Source of the DNA: Lepidostoma basale
Taxonomy: Eukaryota > Arthropoda > Insecta > Trichoptera > Lepidostomatidae
Reading direction: 5' to 3'
Assembly: GCA_022606425.2 (NCBI GenBank)
Contig: JAHDVF020001343.1
Span: forward strand, 186,001-250,000
DNA: 64,000 nucleotides
Shown: positions 10,561 to 21,129 of the stretch, piece after piece
Layout of the letters: each line of letters begins with the position of its first letter
How positions within the stretch are numbered: the first letter of the stretch is position 1
Made by a program: the position numbers and the translations under genes
The notes under the pieces: generated by a model
What the model was told of the DNA's origin: nothing
Databases searched by the model: none
Seen by the model: the letters and a program-made list of their open reading frames with translations, nothing else

Positions 10561-10960
10561 CATCAAATCAAATCAAATCAAATCAGTTTATTTTCTCAAA
10601 AGATATTACAAACAATAATTATATTTTAGTTTAAGGCATCTATTGAAAACAGGTAAAACATAAAAAATATATAATACCAGGAACGCATGAGAGATGGTTC
10701 GACATTAGGAATACAAGATACTCTCCAAAATCAAGAGTATTTGTCTTCTGAACGTACTTTCACGAATATGAAAGACATCGATCTCCGAAGCGATCATGTT
10801 CAGTAGTTTGATTGCTCTCCCCACCGGCATCACCAAAAGCAGGTTGGTTCTGCATGCTGGGAGATAAAACAGTCTGTGCTGACGCTGTCGAAGATAATCA
10901 TCCGGAACATAAAGATGGATAGCCTCCAAGATGACGGAATTCTCAAAGAATCCCTTGTCA
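10561..10960 (-). pseudogene. CR1/Jockey-like LINE 3' end with ATCAA tail
   Basis: The minus strand contains a 74-codon frame (10705-10929) reading YVPDDYLRQRQHRLFYLP, RTNLLLVMPVGRAIKLLN and SEIDVFHIRESTFRRQ, the best preserved C-terminal tail of this family. A 3' UTR of about 120 bp follows, then a microsatellite (ATCAA)n on the plus strand at 10563-10590, the LINE tail. Short-repeat tails rather than poly-A are usual for CR1-type elements. Upstream coding is missing. Confidence 0.8.
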
Positions 10961-11106
10961 TATATTATGTAATGTGATTTTTTATATTTAAAAGGGTTAA
11001 ACAGAACATATTTTAAAAGAAAATAAACCGTAGATAAACTTGTTTATTTGCAACAATTATTATATATCAAAAGCATTAAAACGTAATGAAATGAAACGAT
11101 TTTTTT

Positions 11107-11215
11107 TTAAAGATCAAGTTCCACTGTTGTCTTTATTTCGACAGCGACCGACTTCGCCAGGCTCGCTGGCGTCGACAGACTAGTCATGATGACAGCGAGC
11201 CTTATAGATTTATAC
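11107..11215 (-). repeat. Hammerhead-like repeat, CUGUCGA variant
   Basis: Minus strand: CTGTCGA (11172-11178), one base, a perfect 5-bp stem GCCAG/CTGGC around CGAGC, then GAA and GTCGGTCG. It is repeated at 60785-60885 with ACCGGTCG after the core. The A6 position of a true hammerhead core is U here, so activity is doubtful. Confidence 0.5.
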
Positions 11216-11304
11216 GCTAATGACCACGTGTATCGCCAAGCTGAAATACAGTGATAACATTTAAATGTATGCATAGTTTGATATGTTATTAAAAGAAACG
11301 TCAC

Positions 11305-11772
11305 TTAAATTACTTTAAAATAATATTGAATTACTGTAAAATAACGAAGCACGCATCTTGCCTGCGATGACATATGGTTTGGAAATAATGTCCCTGACCA
11401 TAAATACTGTCCACAAATTGAAATGCGCGCAACGCTCCATGGAGCGGCAAATGTTGGGCATAAATCTGAGTGAATTACAAATACAGAAATCAGACGCCGA
11501 ACAAAAGTTGCCGATATCATGGATCGGATCGCAAAATTGAAAAGGCAATGGGCAGGACATGTAGCCAGACAGCCAAGTTCAAGATGGACTCCCAAAGTCT
11601 TAAAGTGGAGGCCATGGGAAAACAAAAGGGGTGTCGGTTGAATGAACGATATGCCACAGAAGAGATGCGCCAACGATATTGTTGTGGTCGCCGGGAAAAA
11701 TGGATTGAAGCGGCACAGGATAGAGGAGGGAAGGCTAGGAAGAAGAAGAAGAAGAATATTCTAATAGTGTAA
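11305..11772 (+). pseudogene. RTE-like LINE C-terminal fragment
   Basis: Plus-strand frames at 11358-11540 and 11470-11772 together give the RTE-type tail: MTYGLEIMSLTINTVHKLK, AQRSMERQMLGINLSELQIQ, WAGHVARQPSSRWTPKVLKW (in a shifted frame near 11545-11605), and RREKWIEAAQDR near 11690. A GAAGAAGAAGAAG tail follows at 11740. One or more frameshifts near 11535-11545 disable it. Confidence 0.8.
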
Positions 11773-11829
11773 GCCGAGTCCGCTAAAAAGTATTTATGTT
11801 CTTCTCGCCGACTACTGCAGGTCCAGTAA

Positions 11830-12270
11830 ACGAGTATTAAAACTTAGAGACAATCAGAAAAGATACGGTGAAAGAAAAAATAAAGGTTACTGAAGACATT
11901 CACCACGCAGCGACTCTAAAATACCAATGGCGTCGATCGTGGATTTATTTTATAAATAACTATTTAAAAAAAATTACCTTGTCTGCGGAAAGGGTGTAAA
12001 TAACCGTTTCGTCTTCTTCAGCCTATTGCCGTAAACTCCTGGATAAAGGTCACGTAGTCATAATTTCGAACGAAAAAATTGTCAAAAAAAACTACTGACT
12101 TTTAAACCATGGACCGCAAAGAGAAGTGCAAGATGACTGCAACTACAGTAGAAAGATGAAATGAGCTAACACTTCGTCATAAACTAGATGCAGTCTTTAC
12201 ATGACATAGTGGGGTGGAAGCAAATGTAGGAGGCCTTTATCCAGGAAGAAACGGAAATAGTCTGAAGATG
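11830..12270 (+). pseudogene. RTE-like LINE fragment with insertion
   Basis: A second, more decayed plus-strand copy of the same RTE-like family. The IRKDTVKEK-like start is near 11850, a TLKYQW block is near 11920, the ARxLTF-W segment and a TAKRSARxxATT segment are near 12090-12140, and MEANVGGLYPGR is at 12214. About 100 bp of foreign sequence (11945-12045) splits it. Confidence 0.6.
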
Positions 12271-12279
12271 AAGAAATTA

Positions 12280-13010
12280 AAAATAACCCTTATTGTGCGG
12301 CTAGCTTCATTTGCAGTAAAACTGCAGTTGACTGCGTTTAAAGTTAGACAGAAAATCCCAGTTTACTATAATATTACGTACAATTTAGTAGTATGGAACT
12401 AAGGTGAACATTTTTAAAAGATACATTCATACAAGGTGCAAATATAGTTTACCGCAGTTCGAAAACATTTTTTCGACTTATTGGATCCTTTCCACAGACA
12501 ATATTTTTATGCGATTTATAAAATAAATCGCAATCTATCAGCCACCGAAAATGTCCAATATTAAATGTTTGGTGTATCAACAGACGTGGTTATAAGAAGA
12601 ATATTAATTTGTTTTGTGTGTTCTTGTATGAGGAACGCTAAAATAATCATACTAATGGTGGGAGGGCAAAGCCGTGTATAAAGATTATTCAAAACACTGT
12701 AGATTCTAAATCACCGGTAATTTTCTTAGCATAGCCTAGTACAAGGTGAGCACGATATTGTGCATTATGGAAAATATTCTCTTCGCGGGAACTGCCGCTG
12801 TTTGGAATGCAGGTAGCCTACCCAAGGAGTACGGGCCACTTTTAATGCAAGCGTAAAGGATTCCCCCATAAAGTAGATTTACGTATCGGTCGCACACTGT
12901 TACCTTCCACTGGAGCGTGTACCTACCCAGCTATCTAACCTGCTCTAGAACTTAACGGGGTATTTTTCGTTAGAGTATAAGGCGCGAGAATATATATACC
13001 TATTTGTTCA
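12280..13010. other. Unassigned, mostly single-copy stretch
   Basis: No repeat match in the window. At 12740-12990 GC content rises. A short ATG frame (MENILFAGTAAVWNA) ends at a donor-like GCAG/GTAGCC near 12811, but it is too short to call an exon. Otherwise nothing is recognised. Confidence 0.35.
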
Positions 13011-13014
13011 ATTT

Positions 13015-13450
13015 TAAACTAACTAACTAACCAACTAACCATCACGCCGTCTCCCCGAAAGGGTAGGCAGAAAGAATGGTCTGTCACACTTTTACTGATG
13101 CGGCACTCCATCCTTCACTTTTCGCCCCGCGGGAGACGCGGTGTGATGGGTTGCGAACCTCATCGCCACCAATAGGCATCTCCCGCGCACACTTCGATCG
13201 TCCAACACTCACAAAACAAAAATAAAATACAATGATATAAAATAAAACAACAAAATAAAAATAATTTAACACAAAATGTTCTTTTTAGATGGTGCACATA
13301 TTTTCTATTCAATTTATGTTACACCTATCCACCGTTTTTTTGATTTAGCACATAATGTAATAATACATAATGTTTTTTTTTCGATGTTGCACATGTTGAC
13401 ATGGACGATCCGGACTTTTGTGTTAATTTAATTTATGTTTTTTACAGTTT
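13015..13450 (-). mobile_element. LINE-tail hitchhiker, long copy
   Basis: Minus-strand copy of the non-autonomous family. From the 3' end it has the ACTAACTAACCAACTAACC tail, the LINE-derived GACGGCGTGATGG segment, then the family-specific body with GGGGCGAAAAGTGAAGG, GTCTCCCGCGG, GAGGTTCGCAACCC and GTGTGCGCGGGAGATG (13120-13195). An AT-rich 5' half reaches about 13445. It has no coding capacity. Two GC-rich segments, CGCGGGAGA and TCTCCCGCG, can pair into an RNA hairpin. Confidence 0.75.
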
Positions 13451-13684
13451 GTGAAATGTTAATTTTTAATGTGCGAGTTTCTAATACAGAATAAAAGTTC
13501 TGTTCTGAATAATTTAGTGTTTGAAAAAATTGTTTTTTTTTCTTCCTCGCGAAAGTGTTCTTTTAAATGTGTTTTTCAATTTTAATAATATATTTTTATT
13601 ATTTACATTTATTGAAAAAACCGATTGGGTTATGAAATACAATACTTTTAGCAAATTATTTTTGAGGTTTATTTTAAAGTTATT

Positions 13685-13965
13685 TTTTGGTGAGTTTTTT
13701 TAGTTTCAACGGTAGGTCGTTGTAGAGTTTCAGCCCGTCATATATTCTAGATTGTCATGTCTTTGTCCGAGCTTTTGGTAAGTGATATCTGTTACAGTTT
13801 CTAGTCCAGTGGCTGTGTACGTCTGAGTTTTTTATTATTAGTTTGTAGGTACAGTCTGTTGTGTCTTCCGTGATCACTCTGTGTAGTATTTTCAAGGTCT
13901 CAAATTTGGTCAGATCAGATTAGTCAAGTTGTTTTTTTTTAATGTATACTTGTATGGTTGGGGTC
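13685..13965 (-). pseudogene. LINE RT C-terminal fragment (YNDLP type)
   Basis: The minus strand translates to TKFETLKILHRVI (about 13905), then HSHWTRNCNRYHLPKARTKT and IYDGLKLYNDLPLKLKKL (about 13740-13690). The N-Y-x-LP...YDGLKLYNDLP pattern is the conserved C-terminus of Jockey/CR1-like reverse transcriptases. Stops after KTK and in the downstream AT-rich tail show decay. Confidence 0.7.
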
Positions 13966-13969
13966 AAAT

Positions 13970-14370
13970 ACTTAATGTTATAGGTTATTTTGTTTGTCTT
14001 TGGAGTCTAACAATATGCCCCCAAAAGGGGATCATATATGTGAGTCGGTTTTTGACATAATCTTCATACATCAGGATGTTTTCTTCTGTTTTATATATTT
14101 TTGAAAAATACATAAAAAAATTAATATACTATAAATATAAATAATTAATTTAATGTAATAATAATAAATTGGATGATTAAAAGGGCACATTTTTTATGAA
14201 TTATTTAAGTTCAAAGGTGCTGTAGAATATTTTTCCATTTTATGAGTAATATTAGACTCAATTTGGGCTTTAAACATTAACGTATTTTCTTAAGGCACCA
14301 TTTTTCTTTTAACACCAAATCAGGATTTAAAATAGTTCTGCCTTTGATTTAATAAGATCTCTTTAAGACA
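13970..14370. other. AT-rich stretch with a short dispersed repeat
   Basis: Contains at 14160-14232 a ~70-bp word pair (ATAATAAATTGGATGATTAA...GGTGCTGTAG) also seen as a discrete insertion at 27666-27735. The rest is AT-rich without recognisable content. Confidence 0.45.
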
Positions 14371-14372
14371 CC

Positions 14373-14458
14373 TAAGAGAAGGATGGAGTGCCGCATCGGT
14401 TTAAGTGTGGCAGTCTATTCTCTCTGCCTACCTCTTCGGGGAGACGGCGTAATGGTTA
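14373..14458 (+). mobile_element. LINE-tail hitchhiker, 5'-truncated
   Basis: Begins at AAGAGAAGGATGGAGTGCCG and ends GGGGAGACGGCGTAATGGTTA. It matches the last ~85 bp of the non-autonomous family; the TTAG tail is reduced to a single unit. The stop-equivalent TGA is TAA here. Confidence 0.65.
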
Positions 14459-14624
14459 TTGGGTTTTTTAGGACACCAACATTTCTTGAGAACGCAATCA
14501 TGGAAATATCATATTTTTAATTGATTTTTTTGCAATATGATAATGCTAGAAGCAGCAAAATGTTTACAATTGGATTTATCAAATGTAATGCGAATGTTTT
14601 ATATTAGTATTCCTTGTAACGTCA

Positions 14625-14945
14625 ATTCATCATCATCACCAGCTAATAGTCGTCCAGTTTTGAGCATAGGCCTCCATTCCAGACTCCCATAACTCTATTC
14701 CTTCGCCAATCTGTACCATTGATCTCTTGCCACTCTCATGACGTTATCAGAAAATCTTGTTTGTAGTCTGCCCGGGTTTCTGCATGTGCATTTGGTCCAA
14801 CGATCTTCCGTCGTCCTCATAATATTGTCGGCCCAACAAAGCTGTTATGCACGCTACATCGGTAACATTTTTCCTATCTTTCTGATGTCCATTATTGCTT
14901 ATAACTTTAACAGATTTTTTCCACAATATGGTCGCGAAATATAGT
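14625..14945 (-). pseudogene. LINE 3' end with GAT-repeat tail
   Basis: The plus strand shows CATCATCATCACCAGCTAATA then GTCGTCCAG and CATAGGCCTCCATTCCAGAC. This is the reverse of a common insect LINE terminus, with a (GAT)n tail at 14628-14640. Minus-strand translation gives RWxDQM, VMRVARDQWYRLAKE and GVWNGGL in shifting frames. Family assignment beyond RTE-like is not possible. Confidence 0.65.
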
Positions 14946-15339
14946 CAAAGCATCGCAGCATCATCTCGTACAGTTAAAACTACGAGTATTTTATAAAATC
15001 ACGTTAAAAAATTAACATGTTACTACTAAATTTAACGCATTTCTCCGAATTTGAGTGGATCCTTGGTGTGAATGCGATGTATAGACATCGTTCTATTGTA
15101 AATGTACTCGGGTGAGTATTCCTGACACGTCTTGCTGGATACGCGGACCAAGTGACAGCCGTGAGAAAGGAACGCTAAAGGTGTACGATGATTGATGAGC
15201 TAGGGAAATACAAAATATTACTATTGTATAAGTGTTCACCGTACTGTTACACTAATCTGCATAATATTATAATTCCGCAAAAACTAATTACTCATTATAT
15301 GACGAACAAATAAATATTTCATATTGGTATCTAGAAAAA

Positions 15340-15490
15340 ATAGTGAAAGTGTTGTGAACAAAATAACAAAAGGAACATTAAGATGGTTTGGACACATGAA
15401 AAGAATAAATGTAGAAATAATGGTTAAAAAGTATACGATAATGGCGGCAAGCTGCTGAGAACGATTGGAACTTATAGAACAAATCGAATA
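15340..15490 (+). pseudogene. TTAG-tailed LINE, short internal fragment
   Basis: The plus strand encodes VVNKITKGTLRWFGHMKRIN then a shifted VEIMVKKYTIM segment, matching the MNKIMKGSLRWFGHVERMNE block of this LINE. It lacks the tail. Confidence 0.65.
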
Positions 15491-15540
15491 AAACTAGGTA
15501 TTTAAACTTTCGTATGAAGCACTTAATTTGTGGTGTGACG

Positions 15541-16200
15541 TTATTAAATAAAATAATAATACACTTTTAATATTTGTAACTAAACCACTTTATGTGTTAA
15601 CACCAACCGGTTTCGCTCCCGCTGGAGTTTCGTTAGGGTCGGAGCATAAAATGAACTGAGAACAGTTTAATCTCTTTTCTTTTTCTTATTCTTCCTCAGC
15701 CTATTCCCGTCCACTCCTGGACAAAAACCTCCTCTATTCACTTCCATGTCACTCTGTCCTGTGCAGACTGTATCCAGGTTATTCTCACGTGTCTGTTCAG
15801 ATCATCCTTCCACCGTAGGCGTAGTTGCGGTCGCCCTGCACTTCTCTTTGTCGTCCACGGTCTCCAAGTCAGCAGTCTTCTTGTCCACTTTTCATCTGAG
15901 CTTCTAGCTACGTGACCTGCCCTTTGCCATTTTAGAGTCGTGGATGATGTCAGTTTTCTTTCACCATATCGTTTCTGAATCTGTCTCTTAGGCGTATTCC
16001 TAATATGGTTCTTTCCATGGCTCTTGTTTGGACAATGTGACAGTTTCAAGACCACAAGTACCAACTGGCAGAACATAGGCTCTATTCTCAGGATTTATTC
16101 TCTCACCCTCACGAATTTCCCGCGGGAGCGAAACCGGTTGGTATTAACAAATAAAGTGGTTTAGATACAAATATTAAAAGGGTATTATTATTTTCTTTAA
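15541..16200. repeat. ACCGGU-type inverted arms enclosing an RTE end
   Basis: Left arm 15549-15626 (ATAATAATACACTTTTAATA ... CCAACCGGTTTCGCTCCCGC) is mirrored by right arm 16118-16195 (GCGGGAGCGAAACCGGTTGG ... TATTAAAAGGGTATTATT). Each carries GCGAA-ACCGGU-U, the 3' part of a hammerhead-like core. Between them lies an RTE-like LINE 3' end (15680-16080). The layout resembles a Penelope-type inverted terminal arrangement with foreign cargo. Confidence 0.65.
15670..16080 (-). pseudogene. RTE-like LINE 3' end between ribozyme arms
   Basis: A 112-codon minus frame (15738-16076) has KLTSSTTLKWQRAGHVARSS, then DEKWTRRLLTWRP, SAGRPQLRLRWKDDLNRHV and TWIQSAQDRVTWK. This is the longest intact piece of this RTE subfamily in the window. 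A GAA-rich tail (TTCTTTTTCTTATTCTTCC on the plus strand, 15676-15695) follows the C-terminus. It is intact over the tail only; RT and APE domains are absent. Confidence 0.85.
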
Positions 16201-16204
16201 CAAG

Positions 16205-16860
16205 ATTTAAATGCTGAATTATTTTCAGGTTTAATATTGCTTTTATTTATTATGATACTCGAAATAAAAAAAAATGAAAAATATGAAGTTAAAAATAATT
16301 ATTGCAAAGTATTACGATTTGAATGCGTCAGTCGTTCATTAACCCGTAAAAGTTTGCATATTTTCAATAGTACAAAGTTCTTCTAAGAATGAAATGGACG
16401 CATTTAATTTTTGTAGCTGCGCCAACAAAGTAAAACGATATTTTTGTGATGATGTCATATTTTACGAATTGCAGCTTACTTTGACTTCGGGAGAGTGCAT
16501 AGATAAATAATTGCAACATTTGCATTTCGCCAGAGAATAAAACTTTGACTGTTGAGACTGCTGGAAATTTACGTTTATTTGACAGAATAAATTCATAGAA
16601 AATTTTACGATTTTAACTGAAGCAATCTCACAATTTTTCTCTCGTCCGTCTTGCTTTAACTATGCGCTACTTCCTAAATAAAGGAAAAAAAATGAGTAAT
16701 GAATTTTAAGACATTAACGAAATTGCACAAAATTCAGATGATAATATTTACTCTGGGATGAAGGATTTAGTTTGTGGTGTGACATTTTTAATTAAATAAG
16801 CATGAACATGTTTTTCAGTTTATATGGTTCTCTCGATGATGAAGCTTTAAAACCTGCAAA
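16205..16860. other. AT-rich stretch, nothing recognised
   Basis: No repeats, frames or RNA features that I can support. It is slightly GC-richer near 16430-16560 but without a motif. Confidence 0.4.
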
Positions 16861-16862
16861 AC

Positions 16863-16945
16863 TCTCTGTCTTCAGTCTGGTGTAGAATTCACGTGACGAT
16901 AAAATCGCGATAGATTCGCTACCTATGATAATCAATATATCAATA
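16863..16945 (+). repeat. SINE-1 internal fragment
   Basis: Matches the middle of SINE-1: TCTGGTGTAGAATTCACGTG, then ACGATAAAATCGCGATAGAT and GCTACCTATGATA. The tRNA head and tail are missing. It is closest to the copy at 61077. Confidence 0.7.
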
Positions 16946-17224
16946 TAACGACTTTTTGTGTCCAAAAAAAAGAATATTTATATTCATAAAAGATTTTGTT
17001 AATGCCACCAGTTTATTTTACTTTTTATAAAAAATGTTTTAATTATTTATTTTTGTAATATATAAGAGAGTCCGTTTGTTTTGTTACTATGACAAAACTC
17101 CAGTGAGTGCAAAATAGGTTGGAAAATAAAACATATTTTTTATACAACATTTTGAATGTATACAAATACTTGTAGACAAAAACTAGATTTAAACCATTAC
17201 GGGTTAGTCATTTTTAAGGATTAA

Positions 17225-17506
17225 TTTTATCTCAATAGAGACGAAGATGTATTTTTTTTTATAGATGGCGCTAGTGTTGATTGAACAAAAATATGTGAAA
17301 AGTTCCTCAACATATTAGCATACATACATCTTTCAAAAATTTGTCAGACGTGGTGGTCGTAAAAAGGGTGGAATGGGGAATGTTGTATTACATAAAAGCG
17401 ATCGCTTAACCCAACCACTGACAGGTCATAAGTCCTGTAAACGCCTTGACCACCATATTCTGTTAAAAAAAAAACAATTTACATCTTCGTCTCTATTGAG
17501 ATAAAA
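17225..17506. mobile_element. MITE with perfect 27-bp TIRs
   Basis: TTTTATCTCAATAGAGACGA... (17225-17251) is exactly inverted at 17480-17506. The element is 282 bp with no coding capacity. It contains a TAGATGGCGCTAGTG word and GCGATCGCTTAACCCAACCA. A right-half copy lies at 35922-36033. The perfect TIRs suggest recent movement. A target duplication cannot be fixed because the flanks are A/T runs. Confidence 0.8.
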
Positions 17507-17759
17507 TATTTTTTTTATCTTTTATTTTATTTAGAAGTTAATAAAATATTTTTACACTTTGTTTCAATCGATGATTTTTGTGTTATCGTTAAAACTTTTC
17601 TTTTTAAAAACTTTTATACGAGTATCGTGTCAGACGCTTATTAATAAAGCAGTTTGGTAAAACACGTATATATTGAAATAAGGATCAATTTCAAAGAAGT
17701 AAATAGTGTAGATATAATAGAACTCGTACGAGTAGGTACGTTTTCTTTTATAATAGAAA

Positions 17760-17949
17760 TCGTGTTGCATTTCGTTATCATCTGAATCCATAGAGTGTAT
17801 ACAATTCCAAAGAAAAGATCCGCCAGGAGCGCAAACATGTAGGAGGGTATAACGCGCGAGAGGTTCTCGATCTCCGTGAGCCAGCCGCCTTTACACAACC
17901 CTAGTGTCAATTTACTCGGAGCGCATCTCACGTACTTATCGGCTTCAAA
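17760..17949 (-). CDS. Candidate host exon, membrane protein
   Basis: On the minus strand an acceptor-like GTAAACCTGCAG lies just upstream of 17949. It is followed by a GC-rich open frame FEADKYVRCAPSKLTLGLCK, then a GWLTEIENL block, then a hydrophobic stretch IPSYMFALLADLFFGIVYTL that would span a membrane. The frame continues AT-rich to a stop at 17641-17643. The real exon probably ends earlier, perhaps at a GT near 17790. I do not recognise the family. Nothing else in the window matches it, which argues for host DNA rather than a repeat. Confidence 0.4.
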
Positions 17950-18240
17950 CTGCAGGTTTACCCCTCACTCGTCTGCTTACCTGGTACGTGCCTGCATGCA
18001 ATTGTCTACTTAAAAAGAAGGTCATTGAAATTTTCATGGAAATAGCTGGATTCAAATGATAGTTGAAAGATTTAATCTGCTCACTTTAAAAATTTTGATG
18101 ATATGAGTATTTGGGTTCATAAAGAGGTCAGCGCAATATTATTGCAGGGTATTTCGCAGTTCAATTAGTTTTCTGTAAAATTAGAATTTTTGAAAACAAA
18201 GAAATATGAGGAGTCGCTTCTAATTGCTTTTACAAATATA

Positions 18241-18973
18241 GTAGAACCTGGATAATTGGCATTTCATGGGACCAGTCCTACGATGGTCAATTAACCAGGT
18301 TTTCCAATTATCCAGTTTTTCATGTATCCAGGTCCAGATTGTGCTTTGGTTTTTTAACCAGGTTTTGTAACCACATTAACAGAAAAGCAATAAAAACAAT
18401 TCATGGATTGATGCATAAAACAATATATTTTTTTTAAATATATGTTTAATAAGTTAATTGTAATTTCATACGTGCATACACATACAAACAATAAATTTAA
18501 TTATTGCGGCTTAAAAAAATCAGTTGGTCCATATTGAAAAATCAATATGGGCCTGTTTCACACGCTAAAAATGTTGCACAACTCTTGGCGAGATTTACTG
18601 GTATCAAATTCTTGGAATAGTTTTAGTTTCGAGCTCAAATCAAGGCCGTTATATTTCCGTTCGTGAAACATTGCGACCTTCGTAAAACATTGCGACCTTA
18701 GATGAGGACATTACAAATACTGAGGAGTTGTCAGTTTACAGAGATCAAGAAGGCAATGGTCCCAATTACAGAGGTTCTCTCCGGTCAAAAACAGAGGTCG
18801 ATAAGGCAGTGATCTCCAATTACAGAGGTCTAGGGCCCGATTGTCGAGTTCAATTAAACAGGTTTCTTTGTTTTTTTTTAAAGAGGTTTTAGTGTTCCAA
18901 GGGGGTGGGACCGGATCTTTTCGGCCAATTATAGAGTTTTGCCAATTAACCAGGTTCCAATTACTCAGGTTCT
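18241..18973. mobile_element. Pogo/Tigger-like MITE
   Basis: The left end GTAGAACCTGGATAATTGGC after a TA (18239-18240) is mirrored by the right end ACTCAGGTTCTA (reverse complement TAGAACCTGAGT). The TAGAACCTxxATAA ends are typical of pogo/Tigger elements. Inside are many short subterminal repeats (CCAATTAACCAGG, CAATTATCCAG, ATTACAGAGGT). A GGGACC...CCGGTCCC-like mirrored pair also occurs. No transposase frame is present, so it needs a partner. Confidence 0.7.
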
Positions 18974-19079
18974 AATTTATTACTATGAAATAATATTTGA
19001 TCAAAGTATTTACATTAAGTTTTTATAATTTTATTCCTAATATCTATTCACAATACTTGAAGAAAAAATGAAACCCAAT

Positions 19080-19345
19080 ATAACTATATTTCTAGTTACT
19101 ATCGATACTACTGAGATGGGCTCGACACGTACAAATAATGCCAAAATGCTTGAGAAAATAATGACTGGACTCCCGGGGGTAAAAGAAGTATTGGAAGGAC
19201 CAGGCTGAGGTAGGAAGTTGAAGTGAAGTAAGATGCGGCACAGCTCCTGCAAATTACAAATTGTAAGACGTCGGCTGAGGATAGGAGTAATTAGAGGCAG
19301 AAATTTATGGAGGCCATGACTTGATTTGGACTGTAGCATCATCAA
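19080..19345 (+). pseudogene. LINE C-terminal fragment (RPRLRW type)
   Basis: Plus-strand translation in shifting frames gives RWARHVQ..MP near 19115, a WTPGGKRSIGRTRLR block near 19165-19210, then DAAQLLQIVRRRLRI-like and LWRPWL. It fits the tail of an RTE-like LINE. Strong frame decay is evident. Confidence 0.6.
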
Positions 19346-19519
19346 ATAAAAATATTAATTTATACCTTGATTCTTGTTTTAAAGTGAATAGTATAATCTT
19401 AAAATTATTTCGAGCATATTAATAAAACGTTGCGGTGAGGTTATATTTCACGAGTAAGATCAATACTTCTATTTAGAGCAGATACCAAAAGTCTATGAAT
19501 TATCAAAATACAATGTTGT

Positions 19520-20030
19520 CTGCATTGCTTCCTCACCTTTGACCCACAGATCGGGGTAATAAACTAATATTTTCTTCTAGTCGTTGTTGTTCCTCTCCTA
19601 TTAGAGGGTGAACAATATGATGGGTATTTCTTACCCTTGATGCAGCAGCTCTAAACAGGAATGTTATGCTGCAAGTGAACCATTCTCGAAGACTTTCAAG
19701 CCAGAGCTTTTTTATCCTCCCAACACTACGTTATCCGAAAATTTTATCTTGAATAATCAGTTACAGCACATTGTATTTATCGTTTCTCATAGCGTGTCTG
19801 ATGTATTCAAGTCTCCTGCGTTTTATGGTATAGAAAATTTATTTTTCTCTCTTCATTCTGTGCAGTACTTCCTCGTTTGTGACTCTTTCTACCCAAGATA
19901 TTTGAAATATACTACGATATATTAAAATTTCAAAAGCATTCAGCTTTTTGTGATAGCTTTTGTCTAGGTCCATATTTCCATACCGTAGAACAAGTGAAAA
20001 ATCAAACTAATCTCATTCGCAAATCCATGG
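19520..20030 (-). pseudogene. LINE C-terminal fragment (ISWVERVTNEEVL type)
   Basis: The minus strand encodes the common insect LINE segment YGNMDLDKSYHKKLNAFEIL, then IFQISWVERVTNEEVLHRM and KREKNKF near 19985-19845, followed by broken pieces to about 19520. In related elements the next block is RRRISWLKNLREW, which is seen alone at 52656-52856. The present copy lacks a clean tail. Confidence 0.75.
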
Positions 20031-20034
20031 TTAG

Positions 20035-21125
20035 GTCTCTGTTGCATAGTATTTGTTTCGTTTTGAAGAAGCTATTTAACAAATTTAAAATTATTAATAC
20101 AAAAAAATCAACATACAAGTACAAATATCATGTATTTTAAGGTCAAAATACTCAAAAAAAACTTACACTTGTAAGCAGTGGTGCTAATTGTATAATAGTT
20201 ATACTTTCCAGCACTCGAAATAAGCTTTCCCAAAAAGCTTCTTGCTAAACACATCACGAGCGGTCCTTATAATAGCACATAATATACGACCCGTCAACCG
20301 GCAGGACAAAGGTCACACAAGTTGCAAAGCTCCCCACACGACAAATGGCTATAAAACGTAATTGTAGTAATACAACTTCCTCTTTTGATTCGCATCCTAC
20401 GAGAACAGTAAAAACGTAACAACCTCCGACTGAAATCCCGGTTTAACGAGGTCTGTGATGTCGTGAATAATAACACGGGTTTATGAATTAGAACCAGAGT
20501 GCATACCATCACTTAAGTAAGAGTTTATATGTACTAAGTTATATATCATAATATTACTCCCTATATACAATTTGGTAAATTTTACATCAGAAATTGTAAT
20601 GTTTTATTATAAAAAAAAAAAATCTATATAATGATTGATTTTGAAAAAATATGCATCTGGGTATTTATTATTATAATAGTATTACCTTTTATAAATATTT
20701 AAATGACATTTAATGTGGGTAATATGTTTCACCTTACTTATGTTTTAACAAAGGCAAACCCTACTCAAATAAAAATATCCTTCTAGAAAACTGACGCTTT
20801 TTTATGAATACAATTTTGTATTTTTCCAACACTTCCAATATCTAAATTAATTTAAAAAATATAATCAAGCCGACATATTCTATGCATGTGGACCAAGCAA
20901 TGAAAATCATCTGGTTGCTTTTTATATTTTCTAAATACATAAGGCATTGAAAAAAAAATCTTGTGAAAGTGAAAATTTTCATAATAATTAAAATACAAAT
21001 ATAAAACAATGTTTTTTTTACTGCTTCTGCTTTTGTCTATGGTATAATTCGACAGTAACCGGTTTTTCAAGGCTTGATGACATCGACAGAGTGTTAAACA
21101 AAATCTATATATTAGTGTTCTGAAT
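20035..21125. other. Mostly single-copy stretch
   Basis: AT-rich apart from 20280-20510, which is GC-richer. That part carries a 72-codon minus frame (20294-20512) without a recognisable motif. There is no repeat match elsewhere in the window. Confidence 0.4.
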
Positions 21126-21129
21126 TTAA

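Noticed and set aside
10563..10590. Independent ATCAA microsatellite
   Set aside because: It sits exactly at the 3' end of a CR1/Jockey-like LINE and matches the tails at 26945 and 45475, so it is the LINE tail.
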